Source: Stenotrophomonas sp. UBA2124 | GTDB taxonomy: Bacteria > Pseudomonadota > Gammaproteobacteria > Xanthomonadales > Xanthomonadaceae | Reading direction: 5' to 3' | DNA length: 64,000 nucleotides | NCBI GenBank assembly: GCA_002329155.1 | Contig: DCXY01000022.1 | Location: forward strand, 31,237-95,236 | In this document: positions 26,235 through 34,888 of the stretch, in pieces | Layout: the number at the start of each line of letters is the position of its first letter | How positions within the stretch are numbered: the first letter of the stretch is position 1 | Notes under the pieces: generated by a model | Database searches by the model: none | What the model was told of the DNA's origin: nothing | What the model saw: the letters and a program-made list of their open reading frames with translations, nothing else | Translations under genes and position numbers: made by a program

Positions 26235-26263
26235 ATTGTACGCTTTGACGCGGCCCGCTCCAA
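26235..26263 (-). promoter_or_regulatory. Predicted sigma-70 promoter of the suf operon
   Basis: Read on the minus strand, TTGGAG (26258-26263) and TACAAT (26235-26240) are separated by exactly 17 bases. The -10 lies 33 bp upstream of the regulator start, and the sequence around it (ACCAAAATTGTACGCTTTG on the plus strand) is AT-rich and could hold an autoregulatory site. Confidence 0.6.
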
Positions 26264-26414
26264 GCCTCCCTGTTCAGCTGCCGGCATGGTGGCTGGGCGA
26301 GGTGATAAATGACTGCGGCGGACAGGCGGGTCGGCGCTGTGATGGTGCGCACGCTTGGGTTGTACCACCGGTATCGGCGAGAATCCCCCATTCCCATCGA
26401 TTCCGGTCAGTTTC

Positions 26415-26882
26415 ATGCCCAAGAAGATCCAGGCGCGCAAATCCAGTATCCACGGCAACGGCGTGTTCGCGCTGACGTCGATCAAGAAAGGTGAGCGTGT
26501 CATCGAATACAAGGGCAAGCGCCGTACCCATGCCGAAGTGGACGCCGACGACACCGGCGACGTGGAAAGTGGCCACACCTTCCTGTTCACCCTCAACGAC
26601 GACTACGTCATCGACGCCAACCACAAGGGCAACGACGCACGCTGGATCAACCACAGCTGTGACCCGAACTGCGAGGCGATGATAGAGGAGGCTGAAGGCG
26701 AGGACCGCACCGCCGACAAGGTGTTCATCGAGGCCGTGCGCGACATCAAGGCCGGCGAAGAGCTGACCTACAACTACGGCATCACCCTGGCCGAGCGCCA
26801 CACTCCGCGCCTGAAGAAGATATGGGAATGCCGCTGCGGCTCACCCAAGTGCACGGGCACGATGCTGCAGCCAAAGCGTTGA
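26415..26882 (+). CDS. SET domain-containing protein-lysine methyltransferase
   Basis: A 155-aa compact SET protein. The SET signature RWINHSCDPNCE is at 76-87, the pseudo-knot YNYG at 119-122, and a post-SET zinc cluster supplied by C139, C141 and C146 (CRCGSPKCTGTM) together with C82. The N-terminal SSIHGNGVFAL segment is the SAM-binding start of SET domains. I took the ATG at 26415 since MPKKIQARKS is the usual family start. Such proteins are rare and eukaryote-like in bacteria; the substrate could be a histone-like protein such as HU, ribosomal proteins or a host target, none shown here. It is divergent from the suf operon and stands alone. Confidence 0.92.
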   Translation: MPKKIQARKSSIHGNGVFALTSIKKGERVIEYKGKRRTHAEVDADDTGDVESGHTFLFTLNDDYVIDANHKGNDARWINHSCDPNCEAMIEEAEGEDRTADKVFIEAVRDIKAGEELTYNYGITLAERHTPRLKKIWECRCGSPKCTGTMLQPKR

Positions 26883-26979
26883 GGCATTGAAGCGGGGAGG
26901 CGGGAGTGGGGTTGTGGGAAGGGCGTAGTACCTGCCCCACGCCTGCATCTGCCTCGCAATCCAATAACCCTGCAACCCC

Positions 26980-27570
26980 GTAGCCCGGGTAAGCGAAGCG
27001 CACACGGGGCTTGCGCATCCGCGGCAGTGAAGCCATCAGCATCACTCCACGCCGTGGAAGTGCGCGGTCTGCCACCGTGCCGGCTTCCCGGGTGCGCTGG
27101 CGCTTACCCGGGCTACAACAGCGGTTGCTGTGCGCGGCAGTGGCGGCGAAGGAGCGCGGTTATCCCGTTCCCGGTGCGGCTTCCCCGCATTGCACCCCGT
27201 AGCCCGGGTAAGCGAAGCGCACCCGGGGCTTGCCCATCCGTCGCAGCGAAACCATCAGCATCGCTCCACGCCGTGGAAGTGCGCGGTCTGCCAACGTGCC
27301 GGCTTCCCGGGTGCGCTGGCGCTTACCCGGGTTACAACGGCGGTTGATGTGCGCGGCAGTAACGACGCAGAAGCGCGGTTATTCCGTTTCGGATGCGGCT
27401 TGCCGGCATTGCGCCCCGTAGCCCGGGTAAGCGAAGCGCACCCGGGGTTTGTCCATCCGCCGCAGCGAAACCATCAGCATCGCTCCACGTTGTGGAGGTG
27501 CGCGGTCTCCCAGCGTGCCGGCTTCCCGGGTGCGCTGGCGCTTACCCGGGCTACGACAGCGGCTGAAGTA
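26980..27570. repeat. 219-bp tandem REP array (three units, last partial)
   Basis: Units start with GTAG at 26980, 27199 and 27418, an exact 219-bp period. Each carries a forward REP half, a spacer with CTCCACGCCGTGGAAGTGCG (CTCCACGTTGTGGAGGTGCG in unit 3), the inverted half (GGTGCGCTGGCGCTTACCCGG) and, in units 1 and 2, a further ~70 bp. The gap 26883-27634 holds this array and no supportable gene. Confidence 0.92.
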
Positions 27571-27634
27571 CGCGTCGCTGGCGGTGCGGGAACCCATACT
27601 GCCGCTTCCCACATCCCCGTTCCCCGCTGTCAAC

Positions 27635-28219
27635 TCAATTCCCCAACAGCCCCTGCGGCACGAAGCTGCCCAGGCTCTGGTTGAAGGTGACGGCGATGCG
27701 GCCGTTCTCGATACCCACCGACTGCACCTGCAGCGCGCCCATCACCTGGGCGATTGCCGGGTCGATCCTGTAGATGGGCTCGCGTCGCGCATAGTCGGCC
27801 AGCCAGCTGTTGAGCAGGCTGCGGGTGCTGGCATCCAGCTCGCCACCGGCCGCTGCCGGGCGGAAGCCATCGACAGTGGGCTGTTCCAGGTGGAAGCCCT
27901 GCGTCTGCGGGTTGTAGCGCAGGCCGCTGCTGACCTGCACCTTGCCAACCGGAATGGTCGAACCACCCGCTGCCATGGCCAGGTCGAAACCCAGGTCCAG
28001 GCGGCTGCCCTGCGGCAGGGTCAGGTGCGGCTCGCTCACGGTGAGGGCGAGCAGCCCGCCCAGCGCCTTCTGCGTGCGCGGGAAGCTGCCATCAAGATAG
28101 TGCTGCACATCGTCGGCGCCCACGGTGAGCTGCTTGCCCTTGACCTGGGGCGCGGCATGGGCGCTGGTGGCTAGGGCAAAACAGGCGACGGCAGGCAGGA
28201 GCAGGGCGCGCAGGTTCAT
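27635..28219 (-). CDS. DUF1439 domain-containing protein
   Basis: A 194-aa exported protein with a signal peptide (about 1-23) followed by a DUF1439 body (TVGADDVQHYLDGSFPR, LTLPQGSRLDLGFDLAM, GKVQVSSGLRYNPQTQGFHLEQP). DUF1439 proteins are periplasmic or lipoproteins of unknown function with a lipid-binding-like beta fold. The ATG at 28219 has a usual signal peptide; the upstream extension is discounted. Confidence 0.85.
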   Translation of the reverse strand: MNLRALLLPAVACFALATSAHAAPQVKGKQLTVGADDVQHYLDGSFPRTQKALGGLLALTVSEPHLTLPQGSRLDLGFDLAMAAGGSTIPVGKVQVSSGLRYNPQTQGFHLEQPTVDGFRPAAAGGELDASTRSLLNSWLADYARREPIYRIDPAIAQVMGALQVQSVGIENGRIAVTFNQSLGSFVPQGLLGN

Positions 28220-28301
28220 TGCAGTGGCTCGCAGGGTTGCAGGTATGCAAGGCACGATACCGGCAACGGGTGAATGGGCAGTTAGCGGATGTGGCAACGG
28301 T

Positions 28302-28838
28302 CTATTTCAGTTGTGGCTGCAGCGATGCCGAGGTCAGCTCCCAGCCTTCACCGTCCAGCGTGCGCCGCAGCCGGTACCAGCCCTTGAAGTTGCGCGTGCC
28401 GCCGGCTTCGCTGAGCCGCAGCTCCACCGGTACTTCAATCGCGCGGGCAGGTGTTTCGCGGTCCAGTGCCACCGGTTGGCGGGTGAAGATGCGCAGGGCG
28501 GTGGTATCACCCAGTGCGCTGCGCAGGCCGGCATCATCCGGATGCGGAGCGGGTTTGCCGCCGGTCCAGAACCTGTCCGAGGCCGCGCCACCTGCAAGCA
28601 GGGCCTGCAGGTAGGCGTGCACGGTGCTTGCCGCGCCATTGCCGATGCCGGCGCGTGCTGCCTGGGCATCGGCTGCCGCCATGGTCTGTTCCTCATCCGT
28701 CGTGGCGTCCGGGGCACCGGCATGCGTGGGTGTGGATGCGGCCGCCTGCTGCGCGGGCGCTTCTTCAGCGGTGGGGGTGCGTTGACAGGAGCAGCCTGCC
28801 ACCAGCGCGGTGGCGAGCAACAGCGGTAGAACACGCAT
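28302..28838 (-). CDS. Hypothetical lipoprotein
   Basis: A 178-aa protein with a lipobox (LVAGC, Cys about residue 16), then a low-complexity Ala/Pro/Thr linker to about residue 70 and a small folded domain (VHAYLQALLAGGAASDRFW..., WYRLRRTLDGEGWELTSASL). No family recognised. It precedes the DUF1439 gene by 82 bp on the same strand and may be co-transcribed. Confidence 0.75.
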   Translation of the reverse strand: MRVLPLLLATALVAGCSCQRTPTAEEAPAQQAAASTPTHAGAPDATTDEEQTMAAADAQAARAGIGNGAASTVHAYLQALLAGGAASDRFWTGGKPAPHPDDAGLRSALGDTTALRIFTRQPVALDRETPARAIEVPVELRLSEAGGTRNFKGWYRLRRTLDGEGWELTSASLQPQLK

Positions 28839-28898
28839 CAGTGGGCCCCTGCAGTTTTGCGCAAGTCTACGGGCTGGCCGATGCCGTCAGCCAGTGGC

Positions 28899-29204
28899 TC
28901 AGAGTGTGGTCTGCAGGCGGTCGAGCTTGGCCAGCAGCAGCTCCAGCTCCGGCTGCAGGCAGCGCAGCGGGCTGTCGGCCTTGGCCGCGGCGGAGGACAG
29001 GCTGGCGAGCAGCCCGGCGGCGACCACCACTGAGGCATCGTCGTTGCAGGACAGGCGGCGCTGGCGCTGCGCGCATTCAAAGTGCTGCATCCAGTCGCGT
29101 TGGCTGCGCTGCTCGAACTCCAGGCTGCAGCGCCCCGTGCATGGCAGGCCGTCGCCCTGGATGGGCATGACCGTTATCCGGTAGCGGTGCGTATTGCGGG
29201 ACAT
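28899..29204 (-). CDS. DUF3861-like protein
   Basis: A 101-aa cytoplasmic protein. The N-terminal HRYRITVMPIQGDG and GRCSLEFEQRSQRDW match the DUF3861 pattern (small proteins of unknown function); the middle differs more than usual. The ATG at 29204 begins MSRNTHRYRIT; the longer frame to 29240 adds an unrelated segment. Confidence 0.7.
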   Translation of the reverse strand: MSRNTHRYRITVMPIQGDGLPCTGRCSLEFEQRSQRDWMQHFECAQRQRRLSCNDDASVVVAAGLLASLSSAAAKADSPLRCLQPELELLLAKLDRLQTTL

Positions 29205-29332
29205 GAGCGGGGTAGGGAGTAGTGTGGGGTGCCTCACCATAGGCTGGCCTACATGCTGTTGCGAGGCTCGGGGCCGTGATGCTGTGTTTCAGCGCCGCTG
29301 CCCGCGTTGCCGCACGCTGCCATCAGCGGCAC

Positions 29333-29365
29333 AAAAAAAAGACGGGACGGCAATGCCGTCCCGTC
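29333..29365 (-). terminator. Rho-independent terminator of the HU gene
   Basis: GACGGGACGGCA and TGCCGTCCCGTC form a 12-bp perfect stem (29341-29365). On the minus strand it is followed by eight T (29333-29340). It lies 26 bp below the HU stop codon. Confidence 0.93.
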
Positions 29366-29390
29366 CTGTTCGCCACAAGGGGCGCGCTTA

Positions 29391-29789
29391 TCAGAGCGCG
29401 GCGTCCTTGAGCTTCTTGAGCGGGCGAACCTTCAGCTTGGTGGTGGCCGGCTTGGCCGCGAACCACTGCTCTTCCTTGGTGAACGGGTTGATGCCCTTGC
29501 GCTTCGGCTTGGCCGGAACGTTCACGGTGGTGATCTTCAGCAGGCCCGGCAGGGTGAAGCTGCCTGCGCCCTTCTTGTTGACCGAAGCGGAGACGGCGCC
29601 TTCGAGGGCGGCGAACACAGCGCGCACGTCCTTGGCGGCAACGCTGGTGGCTTCAGCGATGTGGGCAACCAGACCCGACTTGGTCAGCGCTTCCTTGATC
29701 GGCTTGACGGCTGCCGGCTTGGCGGCGGCCTTGGTGGCTACTTTCTTCACTGCCTTTTTCGGGGCAGCCTTCTTAGCGGTCTTTGCCAT
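29391..29789 (-). CDS. HU-family DNA-binding protein with Lys/Ala-rich N-terminal tail
   Basis: A 132-aa nucleoid protein. Residues 1-30 are a Lys/Ala-rich tail (KTAKKAAPKKAVKKV...), then an HU body of about 100 residues with dimerisation helices (TKSGLVAHIAEATSVAAKDVRAVFAALE) and the DNA-gripping arm KRKGINPFTKEEQWF. The usual HU is ~90 aa without a tail; a tail at the N-terminus, resembling linker-histone tails, is seen in some beta/gammaproteobacterial relatives. The ATG at 29789 starts MAKTAKK. The gap upstream (29790-30092) holds its promoter region and no gene. Confidence 0.93.
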   Translation of the reverse strand: MAKTAKKAAPKKAVKKVATKAAAKPAAVKPIKEALTKSGLVAHIAEATSVAAKDVRAVFAALEGAVSASVNKKGAGSFTLPGLLKITTVNVPAKPKRKGINPFTKEEQWFAAKPATTKLKVRPLKKLKDAAL

Positions 29790-30092
29790 GATTTCCTGTT
29801 CCGTGAACGGTTGGTTGTTTGGTCGTGCCGACCCCGTCGGCAAGCGAAATGTAGGGCATCAATTGCACGCCGCCAATAGGCAATCGATAAAAAAGCCCAT
29901 AAAAATTGCTTCTGGCGGGATCGGGCAATGCGTCCGTTAGCAAAAATACCTTGGAAAACAGGGTTTGCGCGTTGTTCCGGCGCTGTGGCTGTGTAGCGAT
30001 GGCAATGGCCCGTGTTTGTGCCGACGCGGCGCACAATGCGCTAACAGGCACTGTTCTAGGCTATGGGTTCCAACACCACGAGGAGTACGGCA
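29790..30092. other. AT-rich intergenic region between the HU and OsmC genes
   Basis: A divergent intergenic stretch with AT-rich runs (GATAAAAAAGCCCATAAAAATTG) suited to the HU promoter on the minus strand. I could not fix -35 and -10 boxes and see no repeat or RNA here. Confidence 0.4.
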
Positions 30093-30527
30093 ATGGGTAT
30101 TTCGCGTCACGCCACAGCGCACTGGGAAGGTGATCTGAAGACGGGTCAGGGCAAGTTGAGCACTCCGCAGAGCGGGTTGATGGAGAACACCCGCTACGCC
30201 TTCAGCAGCCGCTTCGGCGACGAGAAGGGCACCAACCCGGAGGAGCTGATTGCCGCCGCGCATGCCGGCTGCTTCACCATGGCGTTGTCGGCCAAGCTGG
30301 GCGAAGCCGGCTTCCCGCCCACCTCGCTGGACACCCGCGCCGATGTCGATCTGTCGATGGACGGTGGCCCGCAGCTGTCACAGATACGCCTGAAGGTGAA
30401 GGCGGTGGTGCCCGGCCTGGATGAAGTGCGGTTCCGCGCAATTGCCGAGGACGCCAAGGAAAACTGCCCGGTGTCCAAGGCGCTGAGTGCGGTGCCCATC
30501 AGCCTTGAAAGCGAGTTTTCGGCCTGA
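30093..30527 (+). CDS. OsmC family peroxiredoxin
   Basis: A 144-aa OsmC-type thiol peroxidase that reduces organic hydroperoxides. Redox cysteines are C60 (AAHAGCFTMAL) and C125 (ENCPVSKAL), with the Glu-rich PEELIAAAHAG helix before the first. AGGAG stands eight bases before the ATG at 30093. It has no redox partner or MarR-type regulator beside it. Confidence 0.93.
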   Translation: MGISRHATAHWEGDLKTGQGKLSTPQSGLMENTRYAFSSRFGDEKGTNPEELIAAAHAGCFTMALSAKLGEAGFPPTSLDTRADVDLSMDGGPQLSQIRLKVKAVVPGLDEVRFRAIAEDAKENCPVSKALSAVPISLESEFSA

Positions 30528-30646
30528 TCCAGGCCGGATGCCGGCAGGGGCCGGCGGCGCCGTTGGCGTTGCCGGGCCCGGTTCAGGGTGGTTTCACCCA
30601 GCGCGCCCGAGCATCGCCACATCCAACCACTTGGGGAACCGCCGTC

Positions 30647-31384
30647 ATGCTGCGTCCACTGCGTACTACCGCTGTACTGGTCGTGGCTGGGCTGTTTGCC
30701 TTCAGCGCCAGCGCCCAGACGTATGACGATGGCCGATACCGTCAGAACGGTTACTACGATGACGGCCAGTACCGGTCCGCCGGCTATGCCGGCAGCAATG
30801 TTCCGGCCTATGACTATGCGCGGGTGGTAAGGGTTGATCCCATCATCGTTGGCGGCGGGCAGGGCCGTGCTGAGCGTTGCTACGAGCGCAACGGGGGCGA
30901 CTATGTCTACGGTGACAACGGCGACCGCTACTACCGTGGCGACGACCGCTACGCCAGCAACCGTTATCGCAACGGCGGCTATCGTACTGACGGGTATGAC
31001 GGGTATGACGGCGGTGATTACGACAACGGGCGTTACCGCCAGGGCAGCGAAGGCGGGCGCCAGCTGGCCACGGTGATCGGCAGCCTGGCCGGTGCGGTGC
31101 TCGGCAGCCAGATCGGTGGCGGCGATGGCCGTTACATCGGTACCGCCGTGGGCACCATTGCCGGCGGTGCGGCTGGCCGCGCCATCTACGAGGCCAACAA
31201 CCGTGGCCCGTCCTACCGCCGTGGCGATGTGCGCGTGTGTGAGCCAAGCAGCTACGGCAGCGAAAGCGAGCGCGTGGATGGCTACGACGTCACCTACGAA
31301 TACGCCGGCCGCCAGTACCACACCCGTCGCGACTACCACCCCGGTGACCGCATCCGGGTGCGCGTGGATGTAAGCGCCGACTGA
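30647..31384 (+). CDS. Glycine-zipper 2TM domain protein
   Basis: A 245-aa exported protein: signal peptide (1-23), a Tyr/Gly/Asp-rich middle (repeated DDGRYRQNGYYDDGQYRS and YDGYDGGDYDNGRYRQ), a glycine-zipper stretch (QLATVIGSLAGAVLGSQIGGGDGR...GTIAGGAAGRAI) and a C-terminal domain with RVDGYDVTYEYAGRQYHTR. Such proteins sit in or on the outer membrane; function is unknown (SlyB-like). The ATG at 30647 has the signal peptide; the frame upstream does not. Confidence 0.85.
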   Translation: MLRPLRTTAVLVVAGLFAFSASAQTYDDGRYRQNGYYDDGQYRSAGYAGSNVPAYDYARVVRVDPIIVGGGQGRAERCYERNGGDYVYGDNGDRYYRGDDRYASNRYRNGGYRTDGYDGYDGGDYDNGRYRQGSEGGRQLATVIGSLAGAVLGSQIGGGDGRYIGTAVGTIAGGAAGRAIYEANNRGPSYRRGDVRVCEPSSYGSESERVDGYDVTYEYAGRQYHTRRDYHPGDRIRVRVDVSAD

Positions 31385-31472
31385 GGCCAAGGGGCCGCCA
31401 TAAGGCCAGCATGGTTTGTCAGCCCTGCTGGATGTCGGCATAGTCGCCGCATCCCGTTCAGGAGAGGCCGTG

Positions 31473-33152
31473 ATGCGCCGTATTGCCTGTGTTGCCCTGT
31501 TGTTGCCCTGCCTGTCTCTGTCCCCGGCGCAGGCCGAGGTGAAGGTGTTGCTGGCGCAGACCATCCGTACCGGTGATTCCGCGCAGCCCACTGCAGGTGC
31601 CATGGCCTGGGATTCGCAGACCGGGCGCGTGCTGCAGGTGGGCAGCGCCGAGGCCGTGCTGAAGACCTACCCGAAGGCGCCGAAGGTGGACGCCGGCAAG
31701 GCCACGGTGGTGCCGGGGCTGATCGATGCCCACGCGCACCTGGTGTATCTGGGCAATACGCTGGCCCAGGCCGACCTTACCGGCGCGCGCAACCGCGCCG
31801 AGATCGTGCAGCGACTGCAGGCGTTCGAGAAGACGCTGGCGCCGGGCGAGTGGCTGCTGGGCCGTGGCTGGGACCAGAACCGCTGGGATGACGGCACCGA
31901 TTTCCCCACTGCCGCTGATCTGGATGCTGCCTTCCCCGAGCGGCCGGTGTATCTGGACCGCGTGGATGGCCATGCCGGTTGGGCCAACAGCGCCGCACTA
32001 CGCATCGCCGGGAAGGCGGGCAAGTCGCTGTCCGGTGACTGGCAGCCCGATGGCGGGCGCATCGTGCGCGATGGCGCAGGCAAGCCGACCGGTGTGCTGG
32101 TGGATGGTGCGTCGGAACTGGTCAGCGCGCATATCCCCGCACTGGACGATGCCGCGCGCGAGAAGCGCCTGCTGGCTGCATTGGAGTTGGCGGTCAGCAA
32201 CGGCCTGACCGGGGTGCACGACATGGGCGTTTCGCGTGAAGACCTGGCGCTGATGCGGCGCCTGGCCGATGCCGGCAAGCTGCCACTGCGCATCGATGCC
32301 TATGCCAACGGCAACCACGAGGCGCTGGACGACCTGTGCCGCAATGGCCTGTACGACCATGCAGGCGGCCGCCTGAAAATGCATGGCGTCAAGCTGTTCA
32401 TGGATGGCGCGCTGGGAAGTCGCGGTGCGGCGATGCTGGCTGACTACAGCGACGACCCGCACAACCACGGCCTGCTGGTCACCTCGCCGGCGGATTTTGA
32501 AACCGCCGTGCGCAAGGCCGATGGCTGCAAGGTGCAGGTGGCCACCCATGCCATCGGCGACCGTGGCAACCGCATCGTGCTGGATACCTACGAGAAGGTG
32601 CTGGGCACGCACAAGGACAACGACCACCGCTGGCGCGTCGAACATGCGCAGGTGGTGTCGCTGGAGGACATTCCGCGCTTCGCCAAGCTGGGGGTGATCG
32701 CCTCCATGCAGCCCACCCACGCCACTTCGGACATGGGCTGGGCCGAGCAGCGTGTGGGGCCGGAGCGCATCAAGGGCGCCTACGCCTGGCAACGCTACCT
32801 GCACAGTGGCGCACGTCTGGCGCTGGGATCGGATTTCCCGGTGGAACAGGTGGACCCGCGGCTGGGCCTGTACTCGGCGGTGACGCGCCAGGACCGCGAC
32901 GGTCAGCCGCCGGGTGGCTGGCAGCCGGAGCAGCGCCTGAGCGCGGAAGAGGCCGTGCGTGGCTTCACCAGCGATGCGGCGTGGGCGGGCCACGACGAGA
33001 CGCAGGTGGGGCGCCTGCAGGCCGGCCTGCGCGCGGATTTCGTGGTGCTGGACCGCGACCCGATCACCGTCGCGCCCGCACAGCTGGATGATCTGAAGGT
33101 GCTTTCCACCTGGGTGGATGGCGAGCCGGTGTTCAAGGCCGCCACGCCCTGA
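31473..33152 (+). CDS. Exported amidohydrolase (YtcJ-type, amidohydrolase 3 family)
   Basis: A 559-aa metal-dependent hydrolase with a signal peptide (1-22, ending AQA). Metal-site motifs: GLIDAHAHLVYLG (first His pair), LDRVDGHAGWAN, VATHAIGDRGN, and a late LALGSDFPVEQ with the metal-bound Asp. YtcJ-like enzymes hydrolyse amide or imine bonds in small molecules; here the substrate is unknown. GGAG precedes the ATG at 31473. The location outside the cytoplasm makes a catabolic or scavenging role likely. Confidence 0.88.
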   Translation: MRRIACVALLLPCLSLSPAQAEVKVLLAQTIRTGDSAQPTAGAMAWDSQTGRVLQVGSAEAVLKTYPKAPKVDAGKATVVPGLIDAHAHLVYLGNTLAQADLTGARNRAEIVQRLQAFEKTLAPGEWLLGRGWDQNRWDDGTDFPTAADLDAAFPERPVYLDRVDGHAGWANSAALRIAGKAGKSLSGDWQPDGGRIVRDGAGKPTGVLVDGASELVSAHIPALDDAAREKRLLAALELAVSNGLTGVHDMGVSREDLALMRRLADAGKLPLRIDAYANGNHEALDDLCRNGLYDHAGGRLKMHGVKLFMDGALGSRGAAMLADYSDDPHNHGLLVTSPADFETAVRKADGCKVQVATHAIGDRGNRIVLDTYEKVLGTHKDNDHRWRVEHAQVVSLEDIPRFAKLGVIASMQPTHATSDMGWAEQRVGPERIKGAYAWQRYLHSGARLALGSDFPVEQVDPRLGLYSAVTRQDRDGQPPGGWQPEQRLSAEEAVRGFTSDAAWAGHDETQVGRLQAGLRADFVVLDRDPITVAPAQLDDLKVLSTWVDGEPVFKAATP

Positions 33153-33211
33153 TAACGGGCGCGGCACAGCACGCGCCATGAAGGCGCCTATCGCATGAGG
33201 GAGGGCAGGTG

Positions 33212-33625
33212 ATGCGCATGTTTCTGAAAGGATTGTTGGCCGTGGTGCTCGGCTTCGTGGCCGGCAGCGCGGTCAACATGGGGCTGGTGATGCTTGGGGG
33301 TCAGGTGGTGCCTGCACCGCCCGGGGTGGACACCACCACCACCGAGGGCCTGCAGGCGGCCATGCCGCTGATGGGGCCGGCGCACTTCGTGTTCCCGTTC
33401 CTCGCGCATGCGCTGGGAACGCTGGCCGGCGCCTTCATCGCCACGCTGGTGGTGGGGCGGGTGAGCAAGGTGCCGGCTCTGGTGATCGGCCTGCTGTTCA
33501 TGGCAGGCGGCATCGCCGCCTGTTTCATGCTGCCGGCACCGCGCTGGTTCGAGGTGTTGGACGTGCTGCTGGCCTACCTGCCGTTCGCCTGGCTGGGGTA
33601 CGTGCTGGCGCGTCGCCGCGCCTGA
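33212..33625 (+). CDS. Small multi-pass membrane protein
   Basis: A 137-aa hydrophobic protein with about four membrane helices (VVLGFVAGSAVNMGLVMLG, FVFPFLAHALGTLAGAFIATLVV, VIGLLFMAGGIAACFML, VLLAYLPFAWLGYVLARR). No family recognised beyond membrane protein. GAGGGAGGGCAGG precedes the start; GTG at 33209 or ATG at 33212 are both possible. It follows the amidohydrolase by 59 bp on the same strand. Confidence 0.78.
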   Translation: MRMFLKGLLAVVLGFVAGSAVNMGLVMLGGQVVPAPPGVDTTTTEGLQAAMPLMGPAHFVFPFLAHALGTLAGAFIATLVVGRVSKVPALVIGLLFMAGGIAACFMLPAPRWFEVLDVLLAYLPFAWLGYVLARRRA

Positions 33626-33646
33626 TCGGCGAACCCGACTGCCTGC

Positions 33647-34030
33647 TCAGCAGGCAGGTTGGGGCTGGGGCAGCGGCTGGCCGAAGCACAGCACGTTGCC
33701 TGCGGGATCGACGATGCTGAAATCGCGCATGCCGTACGGGCGGTCGTCGATGGGTACCTCGATCACCACGCCTGCCTGCTGCAACTGCGCGTGGTAGCTG
33801 TCGATGGCCTCCACGTGGACGTAGAGCCGGCTGATGCCGGTGGGTTTGGCATCGCTGCGGCTGGTGAGGGTGATCTCCACATCGTCCCGGCACACGGCGG
33901 CCATGTCGGCAGGGCAGCCCCATTCCCACGCAAGCTCAAACCCGAGCTGCTCGCGGTAGAACGCCACGGTGGCGGCAAGGTCGTCGGCGGCCAGAAACGG
34001 CGAGATGGACTGGAAGCGCGGTGCGGTCAT
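33647..34030 (-). CDS. VOC (glyoxalase/bleomycin-resistance) family protein
   Basis: A 127-aa VOC-fold protein. Typical features: PFLAADDLAATVAFYREQLGFEL, EITLTSRSDA, LYVHVEAIDSYHAQLQQAGV and the closing YGMRDFSIVDPAGNVLCFGQ, with the Glu and His positions for a metal partly kept. The start at 34030 has AGGAG six bases upstream. Substrate unknown; family members include antibiotic-binding and dioxygenase proteins. Confidence 0.88.
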   Translation of the reverse strand: MTAPRFQSISPFLAADDLAATVAFYREQLGFELAWEWGCPADMAAVCRDDVEITLTSRSDAKPTGISRLYVHVEAIDSYHAQLQQAGVVIEVPIDDRPYGMRDFSIVDPAGNVLCFGQPLPQPQPAC

Positions 34031-34075
34031 GGCGGCTCCTGCTGTCTGTGGATACGACAACCCTAGCGCAACAAC

Positions 34076-34204
34076 GTAGCCCGGATAAGCGAAGCGCATC
34101 CGGAGACTCGGTTGAAGCCACAGACCCGCACGTCGAAACGCGCTGTATGCCCGTGCCACGGGAGCTTCAGTAGCGTAGCCCGGATAAGCGAAGCGCATCC
34201 GGGG
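34076..34204. repeat. Two REP elements of the CCGGATAAGCG variant
   Basis: GTAGCCCGGATAAGCGAAGC-type elements lie at 34076-34103 and 34175-34204, both in the same orientation. They differ from the common copies by GGATAAG instead of GGGTAAG and ATCCGG instead of ACCCGG, compensated across the stem. The gap 34031-34341 holds only these and the upstream region of the next gene. Confidence 0.85.
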
Positions 34205-34341
34205 ATCGACCGGATTCGGTAGCTCATGCTGGCCAGGTCGCGGTGCTTGTCTGCACATCAAAGGCCATGGGCCTTGCGCCAGCATTGGCAAAACATGCGG
34301 CGCCCTGCAGGGCTACATTCGCTGGAACAGAGGGGAAAACG

Positions 34342-34884
34342 ATGTTCCTTGCAGCAGTGTTCCGCGTACTCATGCTGGTGTGCCCACTGGTGCTGGGTGC
34401 CTGCGCGTCCATTCCATTGATGACGGCCATGCGGCTTTCGACGCTGCAGGAAAAGGACGTGCTGCAGATGGATCCTGCCGATTTGAGAGTGCGGGTGGCG
34501 CTGCCGCGCGGCAATGAACTGGATGTGGCGCAGACCCGCCTGACCCTGCGCATTGAGAGCGATGGCCAGCCGACGCAGCGGGCCGATATGACGTTGCGGC
34601 TGTTGGCAAGGACCGACGAGGTGCGCAGCCGTGGTCTGTTCCATGCGGACCTGCCGGTCACGGTGCATGAAATGGCACTTGCCCCGGGAGGCGCGGCGCA
34701 GCTGCGCGCGCTGCAGAAAAAGATGCTGGCCATGCGCGGCGGCAAGTTCGTGTTCGGCTACTACACCCGGTTCGATACGCCCCGGCCCGACATGAAGGAG
34801 ATGCCGTTCTGGGTCGATCTCAAGCTGCGCCCGGGCGACGCCCACCTGCCGTTGTTCGATGCGGCGACCATGAAGTTCAAATAG
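34342..34884 (+). CDS. Hypothetical lipoprotein
   Basis: A 180-aa protein with a lipobox (LGACAS, Cys about residue 21) and a single folded domain of unknown type (ADLRVRVALPRGNELDVAQTRLTLRIES..., GYYTRFDTPRPDMKEMPFWVDLKL). GAGGGGAAAACG precedes the ATG at 34342. Not recognised; no partner nearby. Confidence 0.8.
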   Translation: MFLAAVFRVLMLVCPLVLGACASIPLMTAMRLSTLQEKDVLQMDPADLRVRVALPRGNELDVAQTRLTLRIESDGQPTQRADMTLRLLARTDEVRSRGLFHADLPVTVHEMALAPGGAAQLRALQKKMLAMRGGKFVFGYYTRFDTPRPDMKEMPFWVDLKLRPGDAHLPLFDAATMKFK

Positions 34885-34888
34885 GCAC

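Noticed and set aside
27027..27684. Open frames of 63-184 codons in the second REP array
   Set aside because: Their sequence is periodic repeat translation (SPGKRSAPG, GCAGAYPGYN) with no ribosome-binding site.
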